From NCBI GenBank assembly GCA_963715575.1, contig OY970250.1, forward strand, positions 2,480,001 through 2,544,000: a DNA stretch of 64,000 nt. Direction: 5' to 3'. The position numbers and the translations under genes were made by a program. Positions 50,714-60,025 of the stretch are shown in pieces. The notes beneath the pieces are model-generated. The model was not told where the DNA came from, searched no databases, and saw nothing but the letters and a program-made list of their open reading frames with translations. How positions within the stretch are numbered: position 1 is the stretch's first letter; every line of letters begins with the position of its first letter. The stretch comes from AC-32 sp963715575. GTDB taxonomy: Bacteria; Actinomycetota; Thermoleophilia; Gaiellales; Gaiellaceae.

Positions 50714-52101
50714 ACCGGCACCTCGCGCTCGTCGGCTTCATGGGCGCGGGCAAGTCGACCCTCGGCGAGCAGGCGGCCGAGCGCCTCGGCCGGCGATTCG
50801 TCGACCTCGACCGCGAGCTCGAGCGCTCGCTGCGCCAGACGATCCCGCAGATCTTCGGCTCGCGCGGCGAAGCGGACTTCCGCGAGCTGGAGGCCGAGGC
50901 GGCGCTCGAGGCGCTCGTCAGCGGGCCCCCTGCAGTGGTTGCGCTCGGCGGCGGTGCGGTCGAGACGGAGCAGATTCGGCACGCCCTCCGCGAGCACGCG
51001 TTCACCGTCCACGTCGAGGTCGACCCCGCGACCGCCTGGACGCGGGTCTGCGGCGGCGACCGGCCGCTCGCGCAGGACGAGCAACGCTTCCACGAGCTGC
51101 ACGAGCAGCGCTCGCCGCTCTACGAGGAGGTCGCGCAGGCCGTCGCCCGCAACGTGGACGAGGTCGTGCTCGCCGCGGCGGGGATCGAGGTCGAGGAAGG
51201 GCTGCTCGCCCGGCTGCCCGAGCTGGTCGACGGCGACGTGGAGGTGGTCGCCGACGCGACCGTCCTCGGGCTCCACCGGCCCCCGCTCGACGCGCCGGTG
51301 CACGCGCTGCGCGCCGGCGAGGAGGCCAAGAGCCTCGGCGCGGTCGAACGGCTCTGGCGCGAGCTCCGGCTCGGCCGCGACGGCACGATCGTCGCCTTCG
51401 GCGGCGGCTGCACGACCGACATGGCGGGCTTCGCGGCGGCGACGTACCTGCGCGGCGTGCCGTGGGTCGCCGTGCCGACGACGCTGGTCGGCCAGGTCGA
51501 CGCCGCGATCGGCGGCAAGACGGCGGTCAACCTGCCCGAGGGCAAGAACCTCGTCGGCGCCTTCCACTGGCCCGAGCGCACGGCGATCGACCCTGCCCTG
51601 CTCGAGACCCTGCCGCCCGAGGAGCGGCGGGCGGGGATGGCCGAGGTCGTGAAGACCGGGCTGCTCGCCGGGGAGGCGCTCTGGGAGCTGCCGACGGACG
51701 AGCTCGTCCGGCGCAGCGCCGCCTACAAGGCCGCCGTCTGCCTGCGCGACCCGTACGAGCGCGGCGAGCGGGCGGTCCTCAACCTCGGCCACACCTTCGC
51801 CCACGCGCTGGAGGCGGCCGGGGACTACCACGGCCCGAGGCACGGCGAGGCGGTCGCGCTCGGCCTGCTGGCGGCCTTGCGGCTCTCGGGCCAGGACACG
51901 TCGGCCGTCGAGGAGGTGCTCGAGCCGCAGCCGGTGCGCGTCAACCGCGACGCTGCCTGGGCGGCCCTCGCGCGCGACAAGAAATCCGTCAACGGCTCCC
52001 CGCGGCTCGTCCTGCTCGAGGCTCCCGGCCAGCCGGTGAGGGGGGTCGAGCTTCCCGAGCAGCAGGTACGCGAAGCCCTCGACGCGCTGATCGCGGAGTA
52101 A
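50698..52101 (+). CDS. aroKB: Fused shikimate kinase / 3-dehydroquinate synthase
   Basis: 467 residues in two domains. Residues 1-165 are shikimate kinase: P-loop GFMGAGKST, FVDLDRELE, SRGEADFRELE, ALGGGAVE and the lid Arg in GDRPLAQ. Residues about 170-467 are dehydroquinate synthase: FGGGCTTDMAGFAAATY, VPTTLVGQVDAAIGGKTAVN, AEVVKTGLL and the zinc-binding NLGHTFAHALE and HGEAVALGL. Both active sites look intact. It catalyses steps 2 and 5 of the shikimate pathway. A kinase-synthase fusion is known in some other bacteria such as Thermotoga. ATG 50698. Confidence 0.94.
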   Translation: MAHALDRHLALVGFMGAGKSTLGEQAAERLGRRFVDLDRELERSLRQTIPQIFGSRGEADFRELEAEAALEALVSGPPAVVALGGGAVETEQIRHALREHAFTVHVEVDPATAWTRVCGGDRPLAQDEQRFHELHEQRSPLYEEVAQAVARNVDEVVLAAAGIEVEEGLLARLPELVDGDVEVVADATVLGLHRPPLDAPVHALRAGEEAKSLGAVERLWRELRLGRDGTIVAFGGGCTTDMAGFAAATYLRGVPWVAVPTTLVGQVDAAIGGKTAVNLPEGKNLVGAFHWPERTAIDPALLETLPPEERRAGMAEVVKTGLLAGEALWELPTDELVRRSAAYKAAVCLRDPYERGERAVLNLGHTFAHALEAAGDYHGPRHGEAVALGLLAALRLSGQDTSAVEEVLEPQPVRVNRDAAWAALARDKKSVNGSPRLVLLEAPGQPVRGVELPEQQVREALDALIAE

Positions 52102-52111
52102 AGTCGCCGGC

Positions 52112-52543
52112 GTGCGCGTGGCGGTCCTCAACGGCGTCAACCTGGACGTGCTCCACCGGCGCGACCCGAAGCTCTACGGCGGGCTGAGCCTTAACCAGCT
52201 CGAGACGCAGATCTACGAGTGGGCGAAGGAGCTCGAGCTGCTCGCCGACTGCCGCCAGACCAACAGCGAGGCCGAGTACGTCGGCTGGTGTCACGACGCC
52301 TTCGACTGGGCCGGCGGCGTGATCGTCAACCCCGGCGCGTGGTCGCACTACAGCTACGCCATCCGCGACGCGATCGAGCTGTTTACGGTGCCGGTCGTGG
52401 AGGTGCACCTGTCGGACATCGACGCGCGTGAGGACTGGCGGCGGCATTCGGTGATCTCGGACGTCGTCACCTGCCGGGTGATCGGCAAGGGGCCGGAGGG
52501 CTATCACGACGCGTTGCAGTACCTGACGATGGAGGCGCGGTGA
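52112..52543 (+). CDS. aroQ: 3-Dehydroquinate dehydratase, type II
   Basis: 143 residues. LNGVNLDVLHRRDPKLYGG with the catalytic Tyr, RQTNSEAEYVGWCHDA, VNPGAWSHYSYAIRDA and the EVHLSDI His identify the dodecameric type II enzyme. It makes 3-dehydroshikimate. GTG 52112 follows TAAAGT (52099-52104) by 7 bases, and that hexamer begins with the TAA stop of aroKB. This completes aroE-aroC-aroK-aroB-aroQ in one block; aroA and aroG are not in the window. Confidence 0.95.
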   Translation: MRVAVLNGVNLDVLHRRDPKLYGGLSLNQLETQIYEWAKELELLADCRQTNSEAEYVGWCHDAFDWAGGVIVNPGAWSHYSYAIRDAIELFTVPVVEVHLSDIDAREDWRRHSVISDVVTCRVIGKGPEGYHDALQYLTMEAR

Positions 52544-53574
52544 GCCGGATCGACAGACTGCGCGCGAGCCTCGAGGAGCCGCTGCTCGTCACGAACGGCG
52601 TCAGCGTCCGCTACCTGGTCGGCTTCTCCAGCTCGAACGCCGCCCTGTTCGTCGAGCCCGAGCGCGTGCGGCTCTTCAGCGACTTCCGCTACGCCGAGGC
52701 CGCGCGCTCGGTCGAGGGCGTCGAGTTCGTCGAGACGAAGCGCTCGCTTGTCGGGGCGCTCGCCGAACTGCTGGAGGGCACGGTCGGCTGCGAGGCCGAT
52801 GCGGTCAGCTACGCCTCGTGGGAGGTCCTGCGCGCGGGCGGCCTCGAGCTCGTCCCGCGGCGGGGCCTCGTCGAGGCGCTGCGGGCGGTCAAGGACGCCG
52901 AAGAGCTGGAGAAGATCAGGCGCGCAGGCGAGATCACCAGCGAGGCCTACGCGCGGTTCGCCGAGGAGTCATTTGTCGGCCGCACGGAGCGCGAGCTCGC
53001 CTGGCGTCTGAACGAGCTCTTCCACGAGCTCGGGGCCGACGCGCCGGCCTTCGAGACGATCGTCGCCTCGGGCCCGAACGCGGCGAAGCCGCACGCGCGC
53101 CCGACCGACCGCACGATGGAGGCCGGCGAGACGGTCGTGATCGACGCGGGCGCGATGGTCGACGGCTACAACGCCGACTGCACGCGGACCTTCGCCACCG
53201 GCCCGCTGCCCGAGGAGCTGAAGGCGGCCTACGGGGCGACACTCGAGGGCCAGCTGGCGGGCCTCGAAGCTGTCCGCGCCGGCGTCACCGGCGTCGATGC
53301 GGATGCCGCTGCCCGCGAGAAGATCGAAGCCGCCGGCCTGGGCGAGAAGTTCGGCCACGGGCTCGGCCACGGCGTCGGGCTCGAGGTGCACGAGGCGCCG
53401 CGCCTCTCGCGCGAGTCGACCGACACGCTCGCGGCCGGCAACGTCGTCACGGTGGAGCCGGGCGTCTACCTCGAGGGCCTGGGCGGGATCCGGATCGAGG
53501 ACCTGGTGGTCGTCACCGGCGGCGAGCCCGAGGTGCTGACGAGCTTCGAGAAGGACCTGATCACGGTCAGCTAG
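52540..53574 (+). CDS. pepQ: Xaa-Pro aminopeptidase/dipeptidase (M24)
   Basis: 344 residues. Creatinase-like N-terminal domain (LVTNGVSVRYLVGFSSSNAA), then the pita-bread peptidase with metal ligands in VIDAGAMVDGYNADCTRTF, GHGLGHGVGLEVHE, VTVEPGVYLEG and GIRIEDLV. It cleaves X-Pro bonds in the cytoplasm. GTGA overlap with aroQ; efp follows, the order seen in many bacteria. The gene symbol is by family only: pepP and pepQ types are hard to tell apart. Confidence 0.9.
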   Translation: MSRIDRLRASLEEPLLVTNGVSVRYLVGFSSSNAALFVEPERVRLFSDFRYAEAARSVEGVEFVETKRSLVGALAELLEGTVGCEADAVSYASWEVLRAGGLELVPRRGLVEALRAVKDAEELEKIRRAGEITSEAYARFAEESFVGRTERELAWRLNELFHELGADAPAFETIVASGPNAAKPHARPTDRTMEAGETVVIDAGAMVDGYNADCTRTFATGPLPEELKAAYGATLEGQLAGLEAVRAGVTGVDADAAAREKIEAAGLGEKFGHGLGHGVGLEVHEAPRLSRESTDTLAAGNVVTVEPGVYLEGLGGIRIEDLVVVTGGEPEVLTSFEKDLITVS

Positions 53575-53585
53575 CATCGCCCGCC

Positions 53586-54152
53586 GTGGCCGAGACCGTC
53601 TCCACCAACCAGTTTCGCAACGGGATGCACATCCAGCTCGAGGGCTCGGTCTGGCGCATCATCGAGTTCCAGCACGTGAAGCCCGGCAAGGGCGGCGCGT
53701 TCGTCCGCTCGCGCCTGCGCAACCTCGACTCTGGCGCGGTCGTCGACAAGACCTTCCGCGCGGGCGAGAAGTTCACGCGGATCCGCACCGAGGTGAAGGA
53801 CGTGCAGTACCTCTACGACGCGGGCGACGAGGTGGTCTTCATGGACACCGACACGTACGAGCAGTTCTCCCTCCCGCACACTACGGTCGAGGACGCGCTG
53901 CCCTACCTCGAGCCGAGCTCGACCGTGCAGGTGCTCGAGGTCGACGGGAAGCCTGCAGGCGTGCAGTTGCCGTCGTCCGTCGAGCTGGCGGTGTCCGAGA
54001 CCGAGCCCGGCGTCCGCGGCGACACGGTCTCGAACGTGACGAAGCCCGCCACCCTCGAGACGGGCGCGATCGTGCAGGTGCCGCTGTTCGTGAACGTGGG
54101 CGACCGCATCAAGGTCGACCCGCGCGAGGGCCGCTACATCTCGCGCGCGTAG
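53586..54152 (+). CDS. efp: Elongation factor P
   Basis: 188 residues, three beta-barrel domains. STNQFRNGMHIQLEG at the N-terminus, the tip loop HVKPGKGGAFVR with the conserved Lys at residue 35, and a C-terminal VGDRIKVDPREGRYISR. It relieves ribosome stalling at poly-Pro, which fits a genome encoding Pro-Glu-rich proteins and several PPPP runs. The tip loop is of the Lys type; modification enzymes are not visible here. GTG 53586 is 8 bases from TAGCAT (53572-53577), which starts with the TAG stop of pepQ. Confidence 0.96.
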   Translation: MAETVSTNQFRNGMHIQLEGSVWRIIEFQHVKPGKGGAFVRSRLRNLDSGAVVDKTFRAGEKFTRIRTEVKDVQYLYDAGDEVVFMDTDTYEQFSLPHTTVEDALPYLEPSSTVQVLEVDGKPAGVQLPSSVELAVSETEPGVRGDTVSNVTKPATLETGAIVQVPLFVNVGDRIKVDPREGRYISRA

Positions 54153-54164
54153 CCGCGCCACCTG

Positions 54165-54240
54165 GCGTCACAGTCTCGGCACACTCCCGTCTCCCACGCG
54201 TGCGGATTTCGTCGCTACGCTCGCGGTGGGGAGGAGGTTG
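54165..54240 (+). promoter_or_regulatory. Repeat-operator promoter module, copy C (upstream of the biotin-carrier fusion)
   Basis: GTCAC (54165-54169), GGCAC (54176-54180), GTCTC (54187-54191), each 11 bp apart, then TACGCT (54214-54219) 27 bp after the third pentamer start. Predicted transcript start 54226 with GGGGAGGAGGTTGGT. CTCCGG/CCGGAG, a small hairpin, follows. A proximal -10 TAGGCT (54290-54295) is 7 bases before the next GTG. Confidence 0.65.
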
Positions 54241-54302
54241 GTGGCCTCCGGCCCCCGGAGCGCGGCAGAACGGCTCGCGCGGGGCGCGCTAGGCTCCGCC
54301 TC

Positions 54303-56114
54303 GTGCCTGTCCTGGTCGACACCTCGATCCGCTTGCTGGCCCAGGAGCCGCTCGCCGGGCTGATGCCGACGGCGGAGCTGCTGCGGCTGGCGGAGATCCT
54401 CGACAAGGCCGGCTTCGCCTACCTCGAGGTCTCGGGCGGCGGCGTCTTCGACACAGCGGTGCGGCGCGGGGTCGAGAGCCCGTGGGAGCGCATCCGCGCG
54501 CTGAACGAGCGCACCGAGACGCCGCTCGCGATGGCGCTGCGCGGCCGCTTCCTCGTCGGCTCGCGCCCGGTCGGCGGCGAGTTCGTCAGCCGCTTCGTCG
54601 CCTCGGCCGCCGAGAGCGGGATCGAGGTCTTCCGCCTCCACGACCCGCTGAACGACGTCGAGAACCTGCGCGAGGCCGGCGAGGCGATCACGAGTGCGGG
54701 CAAGGAGTTCGACGCCGGGCTCGTCTTCGGCTCCGGCTACACGAACGAGACCGAGGCCCTGGTCGAGCAGGCGCGCAAGCTGCCCGAGCTCGGCGCCTCA
54801 CGGGTGCTGCTGCACGACCCGTCGAGCTCGCTCCAGCCGCAGCGCGCGCAGGAGCTCGTCGGGACGCTGCAGGAGGCGAGCGGCCTTCCGGTCGGTCTCT
54901 ACTGCCAGGGCGCCGGCGGGAACGCGATGGCCGCCGGTCTCGAGGCCGCGCGCGCCGGGGCCGACCTCGTCGCCTGCGCGGTCTACCCGGTCGCGCTCAC
55001 GGTGCACCGGATCTCGGGCGAGGCGATGGCGACGGCGCTCGCAGGGCTCGGGCTCGACACCGGCGTCGACGTGGCGGCGTTGTGGCAAGCCTCGGAGCTC
55101 GTGGACGAGCACATCGGCGACGAGCCCGTCACGCCGCTTGCCCCGCGGATCGCGGTGCGCGCCGCCGAGCACACGGTTCCGCCGGGGCTCGTGGCCGCGC
55201 TCGACACGCATCTGCGCGCGCTCGGGGCCGGCGACCGCACGGACGAGGTGCTGGACGAGCTGGCGAAGATCCGCGAGGAGGTCGGCTACCCGCCGATCGC
55301 GTCCCCGATCGGCCAGATCCTCGGCTCGCAGGCGCTGCTGCACGTGCTCTCGGCGAGCCGCTACCAGACCGTTGTCGACGAGCTGCGCGCGCTGATCGAG
55401 GGCCGCTACGGCAGCCCGCCGGGGCCGATCGACGCGACGGTCAAGCGCGCGGTCACCCTCTCGGGCGGCGCGCCGGAGGAGGAGGCGCCGGTCGACCTCG
55501 ACTCGCTCCGCACCGAGGCGGAAGGTCTCGCGTCGAGCGAGGAGGAGCTGCTGCTGCTCGCGCTCTTCGGCGAGGAGGCCGAGCCGCTGCTGCAGTCGAT
55601 CCGCGGGCGGGCGAGCCGCGACGAGAGCCTCAGCGCCGGCGGCGTCGACCAGGCGCGCGCCGAGCGGATCCGCGAGGTCGTCCGCATCGTGCAGGAGTCC
55701 GGTGTGGGGGAGGTGACGATCGAGGAGGCCGGCATGCGCGTCTCGGTCCGGCGCACGCCCGAGCAGCTCGAGCCGACCCTGGCCGCGGTCACGGCCCGGC
55801 CCGCGGAGGACGGCGAGCCTCAGCCGCCCGCGTCGGCGGAGGCCGACGGCTTCGTCCGTGTCGAGGCGCCGATGGTCGGCGTCTTCTACCGCGCGCCGCA
55901 GCCGGGCGCGCCGCCGTTCGTCCAGGAGGGCGACACGGTCGCGCCGGGCCAGACGCTCTGCATCCTCGAGGCGATGAAGCTGATGAACGAGATCAAGGCC
56001 GACGCGCCCGGAATCGTCCGCACGATCAACGTCGGCAACGCCGAGCCGGTCGAGTTCGGCCAGCTGCTGTTCGAGCTCGAGCCGGTCGGGCCGCCGCCGC
56101 TCGACGCGGTCTAA
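54303..56114 (+). CDS. Biotin carboxyl carrier protein fused to a degenerate carboxyltransferase
   Basis: 603 residues. Residues 1-260 follow the HMGL-like carboxyltransferase of oxaloacetate decarboxylase and pyruvate carboxylase (GGGVFDTAVRRG, SPWERIRAL, EVFRLHDPLNDVENL), and about 270-420 follow the PYC/OADA conserved domain. From about 450 on it is AccB-like: RIREVVRIVQESGVGEVTIE, VEAPMVGVFYRAPQPGAPPF, and biotin Lys559 in ILEAMKLMNEI. The catalytic metal site is gone: RDAHQ reads RLLAQ (Leu11), the carbamyl-Lys position is His171 (LHDPSS), and HTH is YCQ (200-202). It probably serves as biotin carrier for the AccC encoded next, not as a carboxyltransferase. Dual promoters. Confidence 0.85.
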   Translation: MPVLVDTSIRLLAQEPLAGLMPTAELLRLAEILDKAGFAYLEVSGGGVFDTAVRRGVESPWERIRALNERTETPLAMALRGRFLVGSRPVGGEFVSRFVASAAESGIEVFRLHDPLNDVENLREAGEAITSAGKEFDAGLVFGSGYTNETEALVEQARKLPELGASRVLLHDPSSSLQPQRAQELVGTLQEASGLPVGLYCQGAGGNAMAAGLEAARAGADLVACAVYPVALTVHRISGEAMATALAGLGLDTGVDVAALWQASELVDEHIGDEPVTPLAPRIAVRAAEHTVPPGLVAALDTHLRALGAGDRTDEVLDELAKIREEVGYPPIASPIGQILGSQALLHVLSASRYQTVVDELRALIEGRYGSPPGPIDATVKRAVTLSGGAPEEEAPVDLDSLRTEAEGLASSEEELLLLALFGEEAEPLLQSIRGRASRDESLSAGGVDQARAERIREVVRIVQESGVGEVTIEEAGMRVSVRRTPEQLEPTLAAVTARPAEDGEPQPPASAEADGFVRVEAPMVGVFYRAPQPGAPPFVQEGDTVAPGQTLCILEAMKLMNEIKADAPGIVRTINVGNAEPVEFGQLLFELEPVGPPPLDAV

Positions 56115-56167
56115 CGGTGGCCCGCCCGGCCCCGCCTTCCGGTTTCTGGCGGCTGCAAAGCGGCGCC

Positions 56168-56280
56168 ATGCGTCGTCCTCAGTCGCGCCCGTACCCTCCG
56201 GGTGCGAACGCTCCCTGCGTCCTAGCCTGGCTTGCTTTTCGCTCGCCAGAAATTTGGAAACCGAGCCGGACGAGCCACTG

Positions 56281-56281
<1 letters not shown>
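56168..56281 (+). other. Possible 37-codon leader ORF before accC
   Basis: In the 166-base gap, an ATG at 56168 opens 37 codons (MRRPQSRPYPPGANAPC at its start) whose TGA overlaps the accC ATG as TGATG, the coupling used elsewhere. A TAGCCT hexamer at 56223-56228 could alternatively start a short accC leader. No Shine-Dalgarno is clear for the small ORF, so coding is doubtful. Confidence 0.25.
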
Positions 56282-57635
<1,354 letters not shown>

Positions 57636-57639
<4 letters not shown>

Positions 57640-57941
57640 CCGAGCCGCTCGTCTTCCGGGGGCCCGAGGGGTCGATCACCCTGACCGCTGCCGCGCTCAC
57701 CGAGCTGGTCGCGGGCGCTGCACGCGGGGTCGACGGCGTGCGCCTGCGCCGGCCACGGCGGGCGGTCGACGTCCGGCATGCGGACGGCCGTGCGTCGGTC
57801 ACGCTCGAGCTGGGAGCGAGCGCCGGCCGGCCGCTGCCAGAGCTCGCACGGGCCGTGCAGGAGCGAGTAGGCGAGACCCTGACGCGGGTCACCGGCCTCG
57901 AAGTCGAGCACGTGGACGTCGAGATCGCGGAGATCGGCTGA
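57636..57941 (+). CDS. Asp23/Gls24 family protein
   Basis: 101 residues from GTG 57636 (GTGA overlap with accC). SITLTAAALTELVAGAARGVDGV matches the start of the alkaline-shock protein Asp23 family, and VQERVGETLTRVTGLEVEHVDVEIAEI matches its C-terminal VNVxV signature. Members are small envelope-associated proteins often encoded between accC and nusB, as here. Role not defined. Confidence 0.8.
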
Positions 57942-58315
57942 TGGCCGGCCGCCGCGCCGCGCGCCGCACGGCGCTCGTCCTGCTCTACCAGTGGGACGTC
58001 ACCGGGCAGGAGCTGGCGTCGCTGTACGAGGGCGAGATCGACCAGTTCTCGCGTGACCTCGCCGAGGCGGTGGTGGCGGAGCACGAGCAGCTCGACGCGC
58101 GGATCACCGAGGCTGCCGACGAGTGGACCGCCGACCGGCTCGGAGCGCTCGAGCGCAACATCCTCCGGATGGCGATCCTCGAGCTCGACCGCGGCGAGGT
58201 GCCGCGGGAGGTGGCCATCGACGAGGCGGTTACGCTCGCCAAGCGCTACTCGTCGGAAGATGCGGGCAGACTCGTCAACGGGATTCTGGGCAGAATCGTC
58301 AAGGAGGCTGCGTGA
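57941..58315 (+). CDS. nusB: Transcription antitermination factor NusB
   Basis: 124 residues, all-helical. RRAARRTALVLLYQWDVTG at the N-terminus (Arg-rich RNA-binding patch), DRLGALERNILRMAILEL and VPREVAIDEAVTLAKRYSSE, then the closing GRLVNGILGRI. It binds boxA RNA with S10 during rRNA transcription. TGATG overlap with the Asp23 gene. Confidence 0.94.
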   Translation: MAGRRAARRTALVLLYQWDVTGQELASLYEGEIDQFSRDLAEAVVAEHEQLDARITEAADEWTADRLGALERNILRMAILELDRGEVPREVAIDEAVTLAKRYSSEDAGRLVNGILGRIVKEAA

Positions 58316-58500
58316 CGGAATCGGCGGAAGAACGGCTGAAGAGCGCAGAGGAGCTGCTCGACAGGCTCGAGCGGACGCGCGCGAAGCTGGAGGAGACCAA
58401 GGACCCGGACGAGGCGATCGAGATCCTCTCGGAGCTCGCGGAGATCGCCAAGGAGGTCGAGGCGCAGCTGCAACAAGCCAAGCGGGCGGCGGAGTCGTGA
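58312..58500 (+). CDS. Short coiled-coil protein, possibly XseB-like
   Basis: 62 residues, one long helical hairpin rich in Glu, Leu and Lys (EELLDRLERTRAKLEETKDP, then EIAKEVEAQLQQAK). Size, composition and position ahead of a prenyl synthase are like the exonuclease VII small subunit. The match is weak, and no xseA is in the window. GTGA overlaps on both sides make translation likely. Confidence 0.55.
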   Translation: MTESAEERLKSAEELLDRLERTRAKLEETKDPDEAIEILSELAEIAKEVEAQLQQAKRAAES

Positions 58501-59267
58501 CCCCACGCGAGGAGCTGCGCGCCCTTGTCGAGTCGTACCTTGCCGAGCTGGCGCTGACGCCCGAGCTCGGCGGACTCGAGGAGTCGCTGCGCCACGCGCT
58601 GGCGGGAGGCGGCAAGCGCGTCCGGCCGGTCCTGTGCCTGGCGACCGCCGAGGCAGCCGGCGCCGATCCCGAGGCGGCGCTCCCCGCCGCGGCGGCGCTC
58701 GAGCTCGTGCACAACTTCTCGCTCGTCCACGACGACCTGCCGGCGCTCGACAACGACGAGCTCCGGCGCGGCCGGCCGAGCACCTGGGCGGCCTACGGGG
58801 AGGCGGTGGCGGTCCTGGCCGGCGATGCGCTGCTGGCCGAGGCGCTGCGGCTCGCGCTCTCGTACCCGTCGCCGGCCGTCGCCCGGGAGCTCGTGCAGGC
58901 GACGCTCGGGATGATCGGCGGGCAGTACCTCGACATCACCGGCGGCGGCGACGATCTGGCCACGCTGCACAGGCTGAAGACGGGCTGCCTCTTCTCGGCC
59001 TCGGTCGCGTGCGCGCTCTGGGTGGCCGAGGTGCCGGAGCCGCAGCAGAAGCCGTGGCGCGCCTTCGCGGACGAGGTCGGCCTGCTCTTCCAGATCGTGG
59101 ACGACATCCTCGACGAGGACGGCTACGTGCTCGAATACGGCGCGGACGGAGCGCGCGCACTCGCGGACGAGGCCGCCGAGCGGGCGCGGGCTGCCCTCGC
59201 CGAGGTCGATGCCGACACGACCGTGCTCGAGGGCATCGTCGACGAGCTCGCGGTCCGAACGTCCTGA
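58497..59267 (+). CDS. Polyprenyl (farnesyl/geranylgeranyl) diphosphate synthase
   Basis: 256 residues from GTG 58497. GGGKRVRPVLCL, first Asp-rich motif HDDLPALDNDELRRG, LAGDALLAEAL, GQYLDI, and second Asp-rich motif FQIVDDILD. It condenses IPP with allylic diphosphates in the isoprenoid pathway. The residues just before the first Asp motif (FSLVHDDL) include no bulky pair, so product length cannot be read with certainty; C15 to C20 is usual for this size. Shorter than the typical 290. Confidence 0.9.
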   Translation: MTPREELRALVESYLAELALTPELGGLEESLRHALAGGGKRVRPVLCLATAEAAGADPEAALPAAAALELVHNFSLVHDDLPALDNDELRRGRPSTWAAYGEAVAVLAGDALLAEALRLALSYPSPAVARELVQATLGMIGGQYLDITGGGDDLATLHRLKTGCLFSASVACALWVAEVPEPQQKPWRAFADEVGLLFQIVDDILDEDGYVLEYGADGARALADEAAERARAALAEVDADTTVLEGIVDELAVRTS

Positions 59268-60025
59268 AGCGACGTCTCGATGTCCTGCTGGTCGAGCGCG
59301 GGCTCGCCGAGAGCCGCGCCCAGGCGCAGGCGCTCGTGCTGGCCGGGCGCGTGCCGGGCTACGAGAAGGCAGGCCAGCAGGTCGACGAGTCGGCCGAGCT
59401 GGCCGTGACGGAGCCGCCGCGGTTCGTCTCGCGCGGGGGAGAGAAGCTCGAGCACGCGCTGGAGGCGTTCGACGTCGAGGTGGCCGGGCGCGACGCCCTG
59501 GACGTCGGCGCCTCGACCGGCGGCTTCACCGACGTGTTGCTCCAGCGCGGGGCCGCGCGCGTGGTCGCGCTCGACGTCGGCTACGGGCAGCTGCATCCAC
59601 GTATCCGCGACGACCCGCGCGTGACCGTGCTGGAGCGGACCAACGTGCGCGAGACGACGGAGCTGCCGTTCGCGCCGCAGCTCGTGGTCTGCGATGTCTC
59701 GTTCGTCAGTGTGCGCAAGGCGCTCCCGCCGGCGCTGGCGCTCGCCGCTCCGGGCTGGGAGGCGGTCGTGCTCGTCAAGCCGCAGTTCGAGGCGGGGCGC
59801 CGTGACGCGCCGCGCGGCGTCGTTCGCGACCGTGAGGTGTGGCGGCGTGTGCTGGGCGACGTCGCCCGTGATGCGCCGCGCTGGGGGTCGCAAGTGGTCG
59901 GCGCCGTAGACTCCGGCCTGCCCGGTCCGAAGGGCAACCGCGAGTTCTTCCTGCATCTCGTCCAGCAGGAGCGGCCGGAGAATCCCGATGAGCTCGAAGA
60001 CTGGATCGACGACGCCACTGCCTGA
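59264..60025 (+). CDS. tlyA: TlyA-family rRNA (cytidine-2'-O)-methyltransferase
   Basis: 253 residues: S4 RNA-binding domain (LDVLLVERGLAESRAQAQAL), then an FtsJ-like methyltransferase with RGGEKLEHALEAF, motif I ALDVGASTGGFTDVLL and VVCDVSFVSV, VLVKPQFE and a closing GPKGNREFFLHL. Relatives methylate 16S and 23S rRNA. The start is odd: the S4 domain begins at once after the previous stop, no ATG/GTG/TTG is available, and CTG 59264 forms CTGA with that stop. I annotate CTG. The order tlyA-nadK-recN-steA is shared with mycobacteria. Confidence 0.92.
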   Translation: MKRRLDVLLVERGLAESRAQAQALVLAGRVPGYEKAGQQVDESAELAVTEPPRFVSRGGEKLEHALEAFDVEVAGRDALDVGASTGGFTDVLLQRGAARVVALDVGYGQLHPRIRDDPRVTVLERTNVRETTELPFAPQLVVCDVSFVSVRKALPPALALAAPGWEAVVLVKPQFEAGRRDAPRGVVRDREVWRRVLGDVARDAPRWGSQVVGAVDSGLPGPKGNREFFLHLVQQERPENPDELEDWIDDATA

